The notes beneath the pieces were generated by a model. That model was given only the letters and a program-made list of their open reading frames with translations, ran no database searches and was not told the DNA's origin. Made by a program: the position numbers and the translations under genes. DNA of 64,000 nt from Polyangiaceae bacterium (GTDB taxonomy: Bacteria; Myxococcota_A; Polyangia; Polyangiales; Polyangiaceae): positions 1 through 64,000 of the forward strand of contig JACKEA010000006.1 in NCBI GenBank assembly GCA_020633235.1, given 5' to 3'. This document shows, piece after piece, positions 35,322 to 44,549 of the stretch. Numbering within the stretch: position 1 is the first letter of the stretch; each line of letters begins with the position of its first letter.

Positions 35322-35377
35322 TCCCCGCTCGGCAGCGTCGCTTGCCACGAGAGCGTCCGAAAAACGCTCACGAGAGT

Positions 35378-35421
35378 GATCAAACCGGGACACATGGTCG
35401 ACCATGCCCCCCGGTTCGATC
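35378..35421. repeat. 44-bp near-perfect palindrome
   Basis: Outer arms gatcaaaccggg and cccggttcgatc (one mismatch) around a perfect atggtcgaccat. Located between convergent genes (histidine kinase and SUKH-like). It may act as a bidirectional terminator, though there is no T run, or as a protein site. Confidence 0.6.
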
Positions 35422-35454
35422 ACGAATCGGAGCAAATAGTTGCCCTACATCTGG

Positions 35455-35483
35455 ATGTCGGGACGGCGCGATACCCGTCGCGA
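35455..35483 (+). repeat. Interspersed repeat copy 10
   Basis: Contains gacggcgcgatacccgtcgc, just past the 3' end of the minus-strand SUKH-like gene. Confidence 0.6.
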
Positions 35484-35494
35484 CGCCGAGCGCG

Positions 35495-36574
35495 TCACTT
35501 CAACGCCGGCAGCAGCACGGCGATCGTCTTCTTGACACGGGCGGACCCGTCGCTCGCAGCGAACGCCTCCAGCCGCGCTTTCAGCTTCTCGACTGCGGGG
35601 GCGTCCTCCAGCAGCCATTCGGCCTTGGGGCGCGCTTTGCCGCTTCGCGTCTCAAAGGGCAGCAGATTCGTGGTGGCGACCAAGATCGCGTCGAGGGCAA
35701 TCAGACTCAGGGGCCGGCCCCGCGTGAGCCATCCTTCCAGTCGTGCCCAGCGCGGACGGCTGGCGGCCACGACGGGTCCCCACTCCCGCGCGGCGATCTC
35801 GGGCGGCGAGCGTTCGAGATGATCGAGCAGCGCGGCGCTGGCCACGGGTTCGAGGAGCTCCACGCGACCCCCGTAGCGGGTCAGCGCCAGCTCCACCGCA
35901 CGGCGGGGCGGAAAGACCGCGGCGGCGCTCTGGATGCGTGCGCCGTTCGAGAGCTCGGGGTCGTCCCAGTGCCGCGTCAACCACTCCGCGGCGTCGAGCC
36001 GTAGCGCCGCGGTCACGCGCACGAGGATCTCGTCGCGCTCGGTCCAGCTCGGCGCGACGCTGAGGCGCTGGTCGGCCGCTTCCAACACACTTTGGGGCTG
36101 CCCGACGAGCCACGCCCCGTCCTCGTCCTTCGTGTCGCCGGCGCGCGTCAGCCAGTGCTCGCCGTCATCGTCCTTCCAGCTCCACAGACCGTCGTTCAGC
36201 TCCCGCGCCAGCTCTTCCAAGTACGCGCGCAAGGATTCCGCGCGCTGGAGCATCTCCGTGGTCTCGTGGTCGCGCTCGAAGACGGCGCCGGAGTCGGCGT
36301 CGATGAGCAGGAAGTTACCGCCGAAGTCGCTCGCGAACGGCAACCAGCGCGAGCTCCACTCTCCGAGCAGCCCCTGCGCGTGCAGCTCCTGCAACTGCTC
36401 CCACTCCGAGCCGAGGGACGCACAGCCCAGGAGCACATAGCCGCCGAGCAGGCCGCCGACCTCGCGCTCGCCGTCGTTGATCTTCAAGAGCTGTTCGAGC
36501 TCTTCCGGAAGGGGTCCCACCAGCTTCCGCGCCTGCGCGAGGGCTTCCGCGCCGGCGCCGGGCGCAAGCAGCAC
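35495..36574 (-). CDS. SMI1/KNR4 (SUKH)-like protein, N-terminus disturbed
   Basis: 359 aa from the GTG at 36574; the true start is unclear. The N-terminal part has the SUKH pattern: ALAQARKLVGPLPEELEQLL then KINDGE, GGYVLLG, WLPFASDFGGNFLLID, with VFERDHET. The C-terminal ~150 residues contain a helical domain (RTHWDDPEL-like, RAVELALTRYGGRVELLEPV). SUKH proteins are immunity proteins or adaptors in toxin systems, but no toxin gene is adjacent. Upstream, the frame enters 52-bp repeats (LARVG...), so the usual first 25-30 residues may have been lost or replaced. Confidence 0.65.
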   Translation of the reverse strand: MLLAPGAGAEALAQARKLVGPLPEELEQLLKINDGEREVGGLLGGYVLLGCASLGSEWEQLQELHAQGLLGEWSSRWLPFASDFGGNFLLIDADSGAVFERDHETTEMLQRAESLRAYLEELARELNDGLWSWKDDDGEHWLTRAGDTKDEDGAWLVGQPQSVLEAADQRLSVAPSWTERDEILVRVTAALRLDAAEWLTRHWDDPELSNGARIQSAAAVFPPRRAVELALTRYGGRVELLEPVASAALLDHLERSPPEIAAREWGPVVAASRPRWARLEGWLTRGRPLSLIALDAILVATTNLLPFETRSGKARPKAEWLLEDAPAVEKLKARLEAFAASDGSARVKKTIAVLLPALK

Positions 36575-36589
36575 CGTGCCAACCCGCGC

Positions 36590-36790
36590 CAGTGCCAGCG
36601 CGGCCAAATGTCCGCGAGTGAGAAGAACGGCGTAGCAACCCGCGCCAGCGCGGATCGCGTCTAAGACAGCGCGGCAAAATGTCCGCGGGTGAGAAACACG
36701 GTGAAGCAACCCGCGCCAGCGCCAGCGCGGCCAAATGTCCGCGGGTGAGAAACACGGTGAAGCAACCCGCGCCAGCGCGGATCGTGTCTA
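36590..36790. repeat. ~52-bp tandem repeat upstream of the SUKH-like gene
   Basis: About three copies sharing ccaaatgtccgcgggtgaga and agcaacccgcgccagcgc. A partial related sequence (gtctaagacagcgcggc) also occurs at 40207, on the far side of the duplicated HNH genes. Confidence 0.75.
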
Positions 36791-38427
36791 ACCCCAGTGC
36801 TCACCTGAGTCGGTCCTCTCTCACAAGCTGCGGCCCAGCGTCCGTTCGGCGCGGAATCAGCCCGCGCGCATCGCGCTTACCGCGGAACGAGCAATGCCAG
36901 TGCACGACGGAGCAGCTCTTCCAGCGAGAGGCTGCGGGCTTCGGCAGCGAGCTTCTCCGTCGCCTTCTTGGCTTCGGCCTTCTTGAAGCCTTGGCTCGTG
37001 AGCGCCAGGAGGAGCTTGTCTTGCTTCTCCCGCGCCTCCGCATCCGCAGCGTCCTCGGTGTCTGAACGCCTTCGCTGACGAAGGCGAATCTTCTCTTCGA
37101 CGTACTCGCGACCGAAGGTCTTCTTGGCCGCATTCAAATTGTGGCTCCTGCAGTACACCCGACCATTGGAGGCGCCATCGCCACCACCGATGCCGGTGGC
37201 TTCGATGTGGTCGTACTGGAGAAACGCCGTCGCCGTGCAGCGCACACCGGACTCCGACACGAAGCAGCACTGGGCACCGTCGCGCTCGTACACCTCGCGC
37301 CGGGCTGCACGGCCGGGCTCGCCCGGCTTCGTTCCGCGGGAGCGGCGCGGCTTGTCCGTCTTGCCCCAGCGCTTCTTCTCCAGCTCGCGGATCAGCGCGT
37401 CGAGCGCCCGCTCGACCACGACCTCCAGCTCCCGGCTCACGTGGCTCATCAGGTTCTGGGCGTGCTCGAGCTTCGCTTTCAGGCTCTCGCTGGCGCTGAA
37501 ATGTACCTCGAAGCGCCCTTCCGAGAGCGGCTCGACGCCGGCCCGCGACCCTTTCCCGGCACTGGGTTTGACCCGATCCGGGACGTCGGGCTTCGGGAAC
37601 CAGCGCGCGAGCACCACGCGAATCCCCGCGCTCGTCTTGCCGGCGGCTTCTTCCAGGAGCGCACTGTGATTTTCCTGCGTGAGCCGCGGAGCCAAGAGCG
37701 AAAGCCCGGAGAGGTGCAGATCTCCGCTCGCGAGCAGCGTGAGCACGACCGGAAACGAGCGCGCTGCCCGCGCCCCGGCGATGCTCCGATACGCCGTGCC
37801 CTCGCTCATCCCGAGGCCACGCACGCAGAAGTCGTACATGGACGAGTATCCCTCGTCGTACACGAGCTCGCGCCGGTCGATTTCAGCGAGATGCGCGACC
37901 AAGTGCGCGATCGCCTTGCGCCGCCCGGCGTTGGCCACGACCGCGCTGGACCAGAGGTCGCGATTGGAGAGGTCTTGAAGTGCGGAGAGCGCAGTGCGCT
38001 CGGTGGCAGACGGTTCTACGGAAATGGCTTTGGACGATGACATGACAAACCCCCGTGGTTTCCCCGGGCATACCATGGGAAATTTCGCCTTCTTCAGCGC
38101 CCTCTCGAGACGCTTTCGCAGACGCGGACAGCTCGAAGAGCGATTTGCTTTCGAACGCGCGCCCAGTGGGCGCACGCGTGCTGCGCAGGCACTGTGCGAA
38201 CGAGAGCGACGAAATGAGAGCGCAGAGCGTCCGAAATCTCGTCAACTGAAATCGTCTTCGCGGTGTCGAATTCTGTCGTCCGCTTCGCACTCGTCTCGGA
38301 TCGCCATCGTTGCAGACATTCCGGCCGCTTGGTCCGCCATCGAGCGACGCGCGGCAGCGGCGGCACCTGTCCGTCGCTCTCGCCGGAGTGGCACCGATGG
38401 TGGTCAACCCAGGTGAACAGTGGGTCT
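36788..38427 (-). repeat. Tandem duplication, left unit (intact HNH gene)
   Basis: About 1.64 kb that contains a complete HNH gene plus flanking DNA; nearly the whole unit recurs at 38428-40207. Both units begin with cccagtgctcacctgagtcg. Confidence 0.85.
36877..38043 (-). CDS. HNH endonuclease (DUF222-like), intact copy
   Basis: 388 aa from MSSSKAISVEPSATER. The first ~190 residues are helical (LVAHLAEIDRRELVYDEGYS, RGLGMSEGTAYRSIAGARAA) as in DUF222/DUF2188-type HNH proteins. The middle is basic. The HNH domain near 275-330 has CCFVSESGVRC (two zinc-like Cys), LQYDHIEATG and GRVYCRSHN, with the His and Asn of the fold. A C-terminal helical, Lys/Glu-rich tail follows (RQRRRSDTEDAADAE). Such genes are often in repeated clusters in bacteria and may be mobile. 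A second, disrupted copy lies directly behind. Confidence 0.88.
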   Translation of the reverse strand: MSSSKAISVEPSATERTALSALQDLSNRDLWSSAVVANAGRRKAIAHLVAHLAEIDRRELVYDEGYSSMYDFCVRGLGMSEGTAYRSIAGARAARSFPVVLTLLASGDLHLSGLSLLAPRLTQENHSALLEEAAGKTSAGIRVVLARWFPKPDVPDRVKPSAGKGSRAGVEPLSEGRFEVHFSASESLKAKLEHAQNLMSHVSRELEVVVERALDALIRELEKKRWGKTDKPRRSRGTKPGEPGRAARREVYERDGAQCCFVSESGVRCTATAFLQYDHIEATGIGGGDGASNGRVYCRSHNLNAAKKTFGREYVEEKIRLRQRRRSDTEDAADAEAREKQDKLLLALTSQGFKKAEAKKATEKLAAEARSLSLEELLRRALALLVPR

Positions 38428-38515
38428 AAGCCCAGTGCTCACCTGAGTCGGTCTCTCTCACAAGCTGCGGCCCAGCGTCCGTTCGGCGCGGAATCAGCCC
38501 GCGCGCGTATCCCGC

Positions 38516-39832
38516 TTATCGCGGAACGAGCAATGCCAGTGCACGACGGAGCAGCTCTTCCAGCGAGAGGCTGCGGGCTTCGGCAGCGAGCTTCTCCGTC
38601 GCCTTCTTGGCTTCGGCCTTCTTGAAGCCTTGGCTCGTCAGCGCCAGGAGGAGCTTGTCTTGCTTCTCCCGCGACTCCGCATCCGCAGCGTCCTCGGTGT
38701 CTGAACGCCTTCGCTGACGAAGGCGAATCTTCTCTTCGACGTACTCGCGGCCGAAGGTCTTCTTGGCCGCATTCAAATTGTGGCTCCTGCAGTACACCCG
38801 ACCATTGGAGGCGCCATCGCTACCACCGATGCCGGTGGCTTCGATGTGGTCGTACTGGAGATACGCCTTCGCCGTGCAACGCACGCCAGACTCCGATACG
38901 AAGCAGCACTGGGCCCCGTCGCGCTCGTACACCTCGCGCCGGGCTGCACGGCCGGGCTCGCCCGGCTTCGTTCCGCGGGAGCGGCGCGGCTTGTCCGTAA
39001 CGCCCCAGCGCTTGTTCGAAAGCTCGCGAATCAGCGCGTCGAGCGCCCGCTCGACCACGACCTCCAGCTCCCGGCTCACGTGGCTCATCAGATTCTGGGC
39101 GTGCTCGAGCTTCGCTTTCAGGCTCTCGCTGGCGCTGAAATGCACCTCGAAGCGCCCTTCCGAGAGCGGCTCGACGCCGGCCCGCGACCCTTTCCCGGCA
39201 CTGGGTTTGACCCGATCCGGGACGTCGGGCTTCGGGAACCAGCGCGCGAGCACGACGCGAATCCCCGCGCTCGTCTTGCCGGCGGCTTCTTCCAGGAGCG
39301 CAGCGTGATTCTCCCGAGTGAGCCGCGGAGCCAAGAGCGAAAGCCCGGAGAGGTGCAGATCTCCGCTGGCGATCAGCGAGAGCACCACCGGAAACGAGAG
39401 CGCTGCCCGCGCCCCGGCGATGCTCCGATACGCCGTGCCCTCACTCATCCCGAGGCCGCGCACGCAGAAGTCGTACATGGAGGAGTAGGGTTGAATTACG
39501 TGTCCAGACCGACAGCGCCCCGCGCCTGTGCTCATTCGATGCCAGTCGGCGCCGGCCCCGCCGGCATTCTCGGTGGGGCTGCGCCCCACACCCCGCACGG
39601 GGGCCCAACCCCGTGCCGCGACCATTCCAGCCGGCTGCCTGATCCAACACCGCGCCGGTCGATTTCGGCGAGGTGGGCGACCAAGTGCGCGGTGGCTTTG
39701 CGCCGACCGGCGTTGGCCACGACCGCGCTGGACCAGAGATCGCGATTGGAGAGGTCTTGAAGTGCGGAGAGCGCAGTGCGCTCGGTGGCAGACGGTTCTA
39801 CGGAAATGGCTTTGGACGATGACGACACAAAC
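38516..39832 (-). pseudogene. HNH endonuclease, second copy, interrupted
   Basis: Sequence is almost identical to the gene at 36877-38043 (for example CCFVSESGVRC and YDHIEATGIGGSDGAS). Two changes break it: the ATG has become a GTG with shifted surroundings (reading VSSSSKA), and ~163 bp replace the codons for ELVYDEGY near residue 90. The N-terminal frame runs into stop codons in the insert (near 39532), while the C-terminal frame restarts at SSMYDFCVRGLG. The C-terminal HNH part from ~39486 to 38516 is still open. Probably inactive as a whole; the C-terminal part could be translated alone (inference). Confidence 0.85.
39488..39650. mobile_element. ~163-bp insertion in the second HNH copy
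   Basis: Present only in the right unit. It replaces about 20 bp of the intact copy (37849-37868). It contains a G/C-rich fold-back (cggtggggctgcgccccaca, then cgcacgggggcccaaccccg). No coding content. It may be a small non-autonomous element (inference). Confidence 0.6.
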
Positions 39833-40252
39833 CCCCGTGGTTTCCCCGGGCATACCATGGGAAATTCGCCTTCTTCAGCGCCCTCTCGAGACGCTTTCGC
39901 AGACGGGGACAGCTCGAAGAGCGATTTGCTTTCGAACCGCGCCCAGTGGGCGCATGCGTGCACTGCGCAGGCACTGTGCGAACGAGAGCGACGAAATGAG
40001 AGCGCGGAGCGTCCGAAATCTCGTCAACTGAAATCGTCTTCGCGGCGTCGAATTCTGTCGTCCGCTTCGCACTCGTCTCGGATCGCCATCGTTGCAGACA
40101 TTCCGGCCGCTTGGTCCGCCCTCGAACGACGCGCGGCAGCGGCGGCACCTGTCCGTCGCTCTCGTCGGAGTGGCACCGATGGTGGTCAACCCAGGTGAAC
40201 AGTGGGTCTAAGACAGCGCGGCCAGTGTCCGCGGGTGTGGCGCCGCCCGCGT

Positions 40253-40323
40253 TTCGTGACGCGAGGTTCCGCGACGGCCTTCGTGTTCGTGACGCGAGGT
40301 TCCGCGACGGACCAACAAACCCA
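40253..40323 (+). repeat. Interspersed repeat copy 11, in tandem
   Basis: Two copies of ttcgtgacgcgaggttccgc followed by gacgg, about 34 bp apart; the second continues into accaacaaac. Found between the HNH duplication and the gene ending at 40360. Confidence 0.65.
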
Positions 40324-40359
40324 TTACATGAAGGTGGAGGGCGACCGCGCTTGGCGCGG

Positions 40360-41757
40360 CTACGGGCTGGCCAGGGCCTTCTGCAGCAGGGCGCGGATCT
40401 TGGTGTCGGCGTTGCGCTTGGCGTGGGCGGTGCCGGCGGGGGTGCCACCGAGCGCGAGCCACTGCTTCGTGATGGGATGGTAGGCGCGATGCAGGCCGAC
40501 CGTGGGGGAGCCGACGACGGGGGAGAAGTGCCCGGCGTCGGGCGCGCACACCAGCTCGTCACCGTACTTGTCGACGTGGCCGCTCTTCTCGAGGCGGTCC
40601 CACGCGATCTGCGCCAGCTGGCAGCTGGGCCACAGTTGGTCGTCCGCGCCCGCGATCATGAGGATGGGGCCTTGGGTTTGTTCGACGCGGAAGCTCGCGA
40701 GATCGAGCTCCGTGGGCGTTGCTTTGGCGATGGAGGACTCGAACAACGCGCGGTCGTGCTCGAGCTCCACGCCGTCGGCGTCTTGTGTGAACGTGGGTTG
40801 CGCCGTCCAGTCGAAGGGGACGAAGGCGAGGCCTTGGCTTTGGTAGGTCCAGGAGCTGACCTCGGTGTTGCCCAACTGCGGCGCGCCCCAAGAGACGCCG
40901 CTGGGTACCGACGCAATTACGGCCTTCACCCAGGGGAAGGTGGCGCCGAGGGCGAGGGCGAGCTCTCCGCCGCGGGAGCCTCCCATCACGGCGATGCGAG
41001 TCGTATCGGCTTCGGGGCGCGTTTCGAGCCACTGGCGCGCGGTGTCGAAGTACTCGAGGGGTACCTGGGTCAGGTACTGCGGTAGGCCCGGGACGTTGAA
41101 GTACGCGAGGGCGAGCACGCTGTAGCCGAGGGAGGCGTAGTACCACGCCAGGGTTTGACCGCCGGTGAGGCCGCCTTCGGAGCCGCCGAAGGTGATGAGC
41201 GTGGGATGGGCGCCACCCGGGGGCGCGTAGAAGGCGCCGACGAGGCCGCTTTCGACGACGTCCATCTGCGTGACGTCGTCCGCGAGGTAGTAGCGACCGA
41301 GCGTGCCTTCGGCCACCGTGGCACCCTCGCTCTCGACGCGGACGCGAAAGTCGTCGAAGGCGAGCTCGTCCGCGGTGTCCGTCGCTGGAGTCATCGACCA
41401 CACGAGCCCTTCGGGCTCCACGCCGGTGTAGCTGCCGTCGACGGCGGACGTGGTGTCGACGTTCACGGTGCCGCTCGCGTCCGCGGTGTACGTCGCCCAC
41501 GACTCTGCCTCTTGATTGACGATGTCCGCGCGGGCGCGCAGCGTGACGCTGCTGCCGGGCGGCATGCCGGTCACCTCGATCGTGACGGGGTCGCCCCAGA
41601 ACGCGCGCACGGCTTCCTTGCCGTCCATCAAGAAGCGCACCGCGGGCTCCGGCGCCGCGGCGTCCGCGCCCCCGTCGACCTTGGGCGTTGCGGGGTCGTC
41701 GTTCGAAGAGCTGCAGGCGAGGGCGAACACGCCTGCGACCAGTGCCAAGCGACGCAT
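40360..41757 (-). CDS. Acyl-CoA thioesterase/BAAT-like lipoprotein
   Basis: 465 aa from MRRLALVAGVFALACSSSND (lipobox ALAC). N-terminal thioesterase/BAAT N domain ~60-190 (GDPVTIEVTGMPPGSSVTLR); C-terminal alpha/beta-hydrolase with nucleophile motif RIAVMGGSRGGELAL, acid site MIAGADDQLWPS and His site APDAGHFSP. Homologues in eukaryotes (BAAT, ACOT) handle acyl-CoA; bacterial ones with this architecture are often secreted or lipid-anchored. The nucleophile is Ser rather than the Cys of BAAT, so hydrolase activity is expected. The lipid anchor and periplasmic location are notable. Substrate unknown. Confidence 0.85.
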   Translation of the reverse strand: MRRLALVAGVFALACSSSNDDPATPKVDGGADAAAPEPAVRFLMDGKEAVRAFWGDPVTIEVTGMPPGSSVTLRARADIVNQEAESWATYTADASGTVNVDTTSAVDGSYTGVEPEGLVWSMTPATDTADELAFDDFRVRVESEGATVAEGTLGRYYLADDVTQMDVVESGLVGAFYAPPGGAHPTLITFGGSEGGLTGGQTLAWYYASLGYSVLALAYFNVPGLPQYLTQVPLEYFDTARQWLETRPEADTTRIAVMGGSRGGELALALGATFPWVKAVIASVPSGVSWGAPQLGNTEVSSWTYQSQGLAFVPFDWTAQPTFTQDADGVELEHDRALFESSIAKATPTELDLASFRVEQTQGPILMIAGADDQLWPSCQLAQIAWDRLEKSGHVDKYGDELVCAPDAGHFSPVVGSPTVGLHRAYHPITKQWLALGGTPAGTAHAKRNADTKIRALLQKALASP

Positions 41758-41898
41758 GCCGCGCCCCAAAGCAACGCGCGTGCCCGCGGAAACGCTGGAA
41801 AATCGCGGGCGCCGTCGACCGCCCGTGCGCGGCGGTCGTTTGCGGGTGTGCGTTCCTTGACGGCTCAAAGGGGGGCGAGCGCGCCGCGAACAGTTTAC

Positions 41899-41930
41899 AT
41901 GTCAACCGATTTCGCGCCGCGAACCCCCCT
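41899..41930 (+). repeat. Second-type interspersed repeat
   Basis: atgtcaaccgatttcgcgcc then gcgaaccccc. Similar to the core of the 51.4-53.3 kb array (tatcaaccgatttcggcgcg). Lies in the divergent gap 41758-42007. Confidence 0.6.
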
Positions 41931-42007
41931 TGAAATGCCGCCGGACCCGTGGATTCGAGCCGGTAGCGCTTCCGTTCATGCTCGCCGCCGCGTAACCATT
42001 CCCCCTC

Positions 42008-42814
42008 GTGGAACCCCCTCACGAGAGCTTTGGCCGGGTATTGTTGGAGCGCCGCGGAAACGAGGGCCGCGTCACCGTGCGCGGCTGGCCGCCCGCGAGC
42101 GTGCTCGCAACGCCGCTGTTGGCCGTCGCGGTCGCCACCAATGTGGTGCTCGCCGCGGTAGTGGTCTACGCGCCCGCGCAGCGCACCCTGCACTGGGTCC
42201 TGTCGTTCGTGGGCGCCGCGCTGGCCGTCGCTGCCACCGTGTTCGCCAGCTTGGAGCCGTGGGTCCAAGAGGTCCGCGAGCTCGAAGTCTACGAAGTGCC
42301 CGGCGAGAGCTCGGACGACTATCGCACGGCATCCACCCGCAGCACCCTGCGCCTCCGCGCCCCCGGCGTGGACGTGCCCGTGAGCGACGTGCGCAACGTT
42401 ACCCGTACCACGTGGCGCGTGAAGCGAGACTACGGACCGGACGAAGATCGCACCGCGGTGTTCGTCGTGCTGCCCCGCAAGGTGCTGCGCGTCGTCGAGC
42501 TCCGCAAGACCACCGACGGCGTCGCCTTTGCCAGGGCCATCGCCTCTTTGCTGCAAGACGCACCCCTCCGCACGCCGAACGCCGAGCAGGCCCCCACCAG
42601 CTACGGGTCCCTCGCCGCGGGCCCCTTCGGCGTCGTGTGCATGCTCCTGGCGCTCACTCCCATGGTCATGGATGACGCGAGTCTCGTCGTCCGCGTGGGC
42701 AGTCTGCTCAGTGGCGCCGGACTGCTGCTCCTGGCCTGTCTCGCGGTGCTCCCCTTGGTCGCCCGCCGCGTGGATCGCAAAACCGCCGTGAAGTACTTCG
42801 ACATGACCTCCTAG
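42008..42814 (+). CDS. Integral membrane protein, 268 aa
   Basis: GTG start. Four hydrophobic segments are visible: ~30-53 (VLATPLLAVAVATNVVLAAV), ~62-86 (VLSFVGAALAVAATVFASLE), ~205-222 (GVVCMLLALTPMVM) and ~228-252 (VGSLLSGAGLLLLACLAVLP). Between the second and third is a ~110-residue soluble domain with strands (ELEVYEVPGESSDDY, TAVFVVLPRKVLRVVELRKT). A possible two-hairpin membrane protein with a cytoplasmic or periplasmic middle domain. No family recognised. Just upstream of an enoyl-CoA hydratase gene (33-bp gap), perhaps one operon. Confidence 0.75.
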   Translation: MEPPHESFGRVLLERRGNEGRVTVRGWPPASVLATPLLAVAVATNVVLAAVVVYAPAQRTLHWVLSFVGAALAVAATVFASLEPWVQEVRELEVYEVPGESSDDYRTASTRSTLRLRAPGVDVPVSDVRNVTRTTWRVKRDYGPDEDRTAVFVVLPRKVLRVVELRKTTDGVAFARAIASLLQDAPLRTPNAEQAPTSYGSLAAGPFGVVCMLLALTPMVMDDASLVVRVGSLLSGAGLLLLACLAVLPLVARRVDRKTAVKYFDMTS

Positions 42815-42846
42815 CGCCCCGCGCGCCGCTCGGGCATCGTTCCGTC

Positions 42847-43659
42847 ATGGAAGCCGGGACCGTCCGCCTCGAGCGCAAAGACAACACCGCCATCATCACG
42901 TTGGATCACCCAGAGCGTCGCAACGCCATGGGCGAAGCGATGTGGGTCGCCCTCGACGAACGCATCGCCGAGGTGGAGACGGACCTGCCCCGCGCCGTCG
43001 TGCTCACCGGCGCCGGGGACAAGGCATTCTGCGCCGGACAAGATCTGTCCCCCGACAATCCCCAGGTGCAAGGCTTGGTCGAGGCCATCCAGAGCCACGA
43101 CCAAGGCCCCGTGCGCACGTTCCTGGAGCGCGAGCGCCGCGTCATCGATCGCCTGTGCGCGCTGCCCGTCCCGCTGATCGCCGCCGTGAACGGCCTCGCC
43201 TATGGCGGCGGCGCCGAGATGGCCACCCGCTGCGATCTGCGCGTGGTCGATCCCGGCGCGGTGTTCTGCTTCTCCGAGGTGCGCCTCGGGCTGATGCCGG
43301 ACTGGGGCGGCGGCGTCGCCCTCACGCGCCTCATCGGTCCCGGCCGCGCGGCGGATCTCATCCTCACGGCGCGCAAGGTCTCCGCGGAAGAGGCGCTGTC
43401 CCTCGGTCTCGCCAATCGCGTCAGCGAGAGCGACGGCGCCCTCGCCGCGGCCCTCGAGCTCGCCGGCGCCATCGCCAAGAACGGCCCCCGCGCCGTGCGC
43501 CGCGCCCTCGAGGTGCTGCGCCGCACGCCGGGCCTGTCACAGTCCGACGCCCTCACGCTGGAAATGGATCGCGCCGTCGCCCTGATCGCCTCCGGCGAGT
43601 GCGCCCACGGCATCACCGCCTTCATGTCGCGCAAGCAGCCCGAGTTCCCCGACCTCTGA
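42847..43659 (+). CDS. Enoyl-CoA hydratase/isomerase (crotonase family)
   Basis: 270 aa. Crotonase landmarks: ITLDHPERRNAMG, GDKAFCAGQDLS (oxyanion loop), AAVNGLAYGGGAEMATRCDL with the first Glu, and AVFCFSEVRLGLMPDWGGGV with the second Glu. Both catalytic acids are present, so hydratase activity is likely. The later GPRAVRRALEVLRR is usual for the family. Cytoplasmic; beta-oxidation or a related acyl-CoA step. It follows the membrane protein gene at 42008. No acyl-CoA dehydrogenase genes are near, so the pathway is open. Confidence 0.93.
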   Translation: MEAGTVRLERKDNTAIITLDHPERRNAMGEAMWVALDERIAEVETDLPRAVVLTGAGDKAFCAGQDLSPDNPQVQGLVEAIQSHDQGPVRTFLERERRVIDRLCALPVPLIAAVNGLAYGGGAEMATRCDLRVVDPGAVFCFSEVRLGLMPDWGGGVALTRLIGPGRAADLILTARKVSAEEALSLGLANRVSESDGALAAALELAGAIAKNGPRAVRRALEVLRRTPGLSQSDALTLEMDRAVALIASGECAHGITAFMSRKQPEFPDL

Positions 43660-43772
43660 GCGCTCCAACAAACCTGGACCAGGCTGAAAGATGCATTTCG
43701 AGTGATCGAACGGCACCGTGCCGGCCATCTCGATGACGTGAACCGGGCCATTTCGTTTCTTCAGCATCAGGA

Positions 43773-43800
43773 TGTTGGTCCGGCGCGATCCCCGTCGCGC
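43773..43800 (+). repeat. Interspersed repeat copy 12
   Basis: atgttggtccggcgcgatcc then ccgtcgcg, the longest clean copy of the family. Contains cgcga...tcgcg arms around a 6-nt loop. Between genes. Confidence 0.75.
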
Positions 43801-43866
43801 CCCGGACGTCGCGACCCATCGCGGTGCCCCTGGCGTCGCGCCGGCAATCGGGTCAGAGTCGGGTGC

Positions 43867-44517
43867 ATGCGGGGCGGAGGCGGCGCGGGCCGAGCGGTAA
43901 CGGCACTGGCACTCGTGCTCGCCGGGTGCGGCGGCAAGAGCACGCTCGACACGGACGGCGCGCCGCACATGAATCCACAGCCGGAGGTGCCCGGCGGTGT
44001 GTACACCCTGGACTTCACGGGCACCGTGGGCGGCGGTTTCGAGGTGAGCGCGTGGCAGCACGTGGCGTTCTCCGTCGACCTGGCGCATCACTTGCGGAGC
44101 TACGCGCTTCCGAACACGGGGTACGAAGCCACGGCGCCCGGTGTGTACGCTGCCCCCTTCACGTACGCGGATTGCAACGCACAACACACGCAGATGCTCG
44201 ACCACGTCGAGTACCCGGACTCCGACCTTCCCGCCACGGATTCAGCCCACGTCGCCACCCTGAGCGTCGAGATGCTGCCGTCGCAGTACGAGTCCAACTT
44301 GGGCCAAGGTGAGGTGTGCTTCGGCTACCGCGACGTCGGCGGCACTTGGCACTGGAAGTTCGAGCCAACGGACGTCACCTGGGACGCCGCCGCTGAGCGT
44401 TTTCGCGCGGAGTTTTCCACGAACGTCGACTCCACCACCGGCCTCGCGCTGTTTTACGACGCGTACGACAGCCAAGGCCGGAAGATCACGAAGATCCAGT
44501 ACACCGCACAGCAGTGA
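43867..44517 (+). CDS. Secreted lipoprotein, 216 aa
   Basis: Start at MRGGGGAGRAVTALALVLAG then C: lipobox LAGC. The mature part is beta-rich: YTLDFTGTVGGGFEVSAWQH, HVATLSVEMLPSQYESNLGQ and TWHWKFEPTDVTWDAAAERF, with few cysteines. No recognised domain. The ATG follows interspersed repeat copy 12 at ~66 bp. The gene ends 33 bp before the gene at 44550. Function unknown. Confidence 0.7.
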   Translation: MRGGGGAGRAVTALALVLAGCGGKSTLDTDGAPHMNPQPEVPGGVYTLDFTGTVGGGFEVSAWQHVAFSVDLAHHLRSYALPNTGYEATAPGVYAAPFTYADCNAQHTQMLDHVEYPDSDLPATDSAHVATLSVEMLPSQYESNLGQGEVCFGYRDVGGTWHWKFEPTDVTWDAAAERFRAEFSTNVDSTTGLALFYDAYDSQGRKITKIQYTAQQ

Positions 44518-44549
44518 CGGAAGCAGCGCCGCCGGCTATCTTCGTGCCA

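Larger units (their letters stand above)
38428..40207 (-). repeat. Tandem duplication, right unit (disrupted HNH gene)
   Basis: Second copy of the unit at 36788; longer because of the ~163-bp insertion at 39488-39650. Ends gtgaacagtgggtctaag, as does the left unit. Confidence 0.85.
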
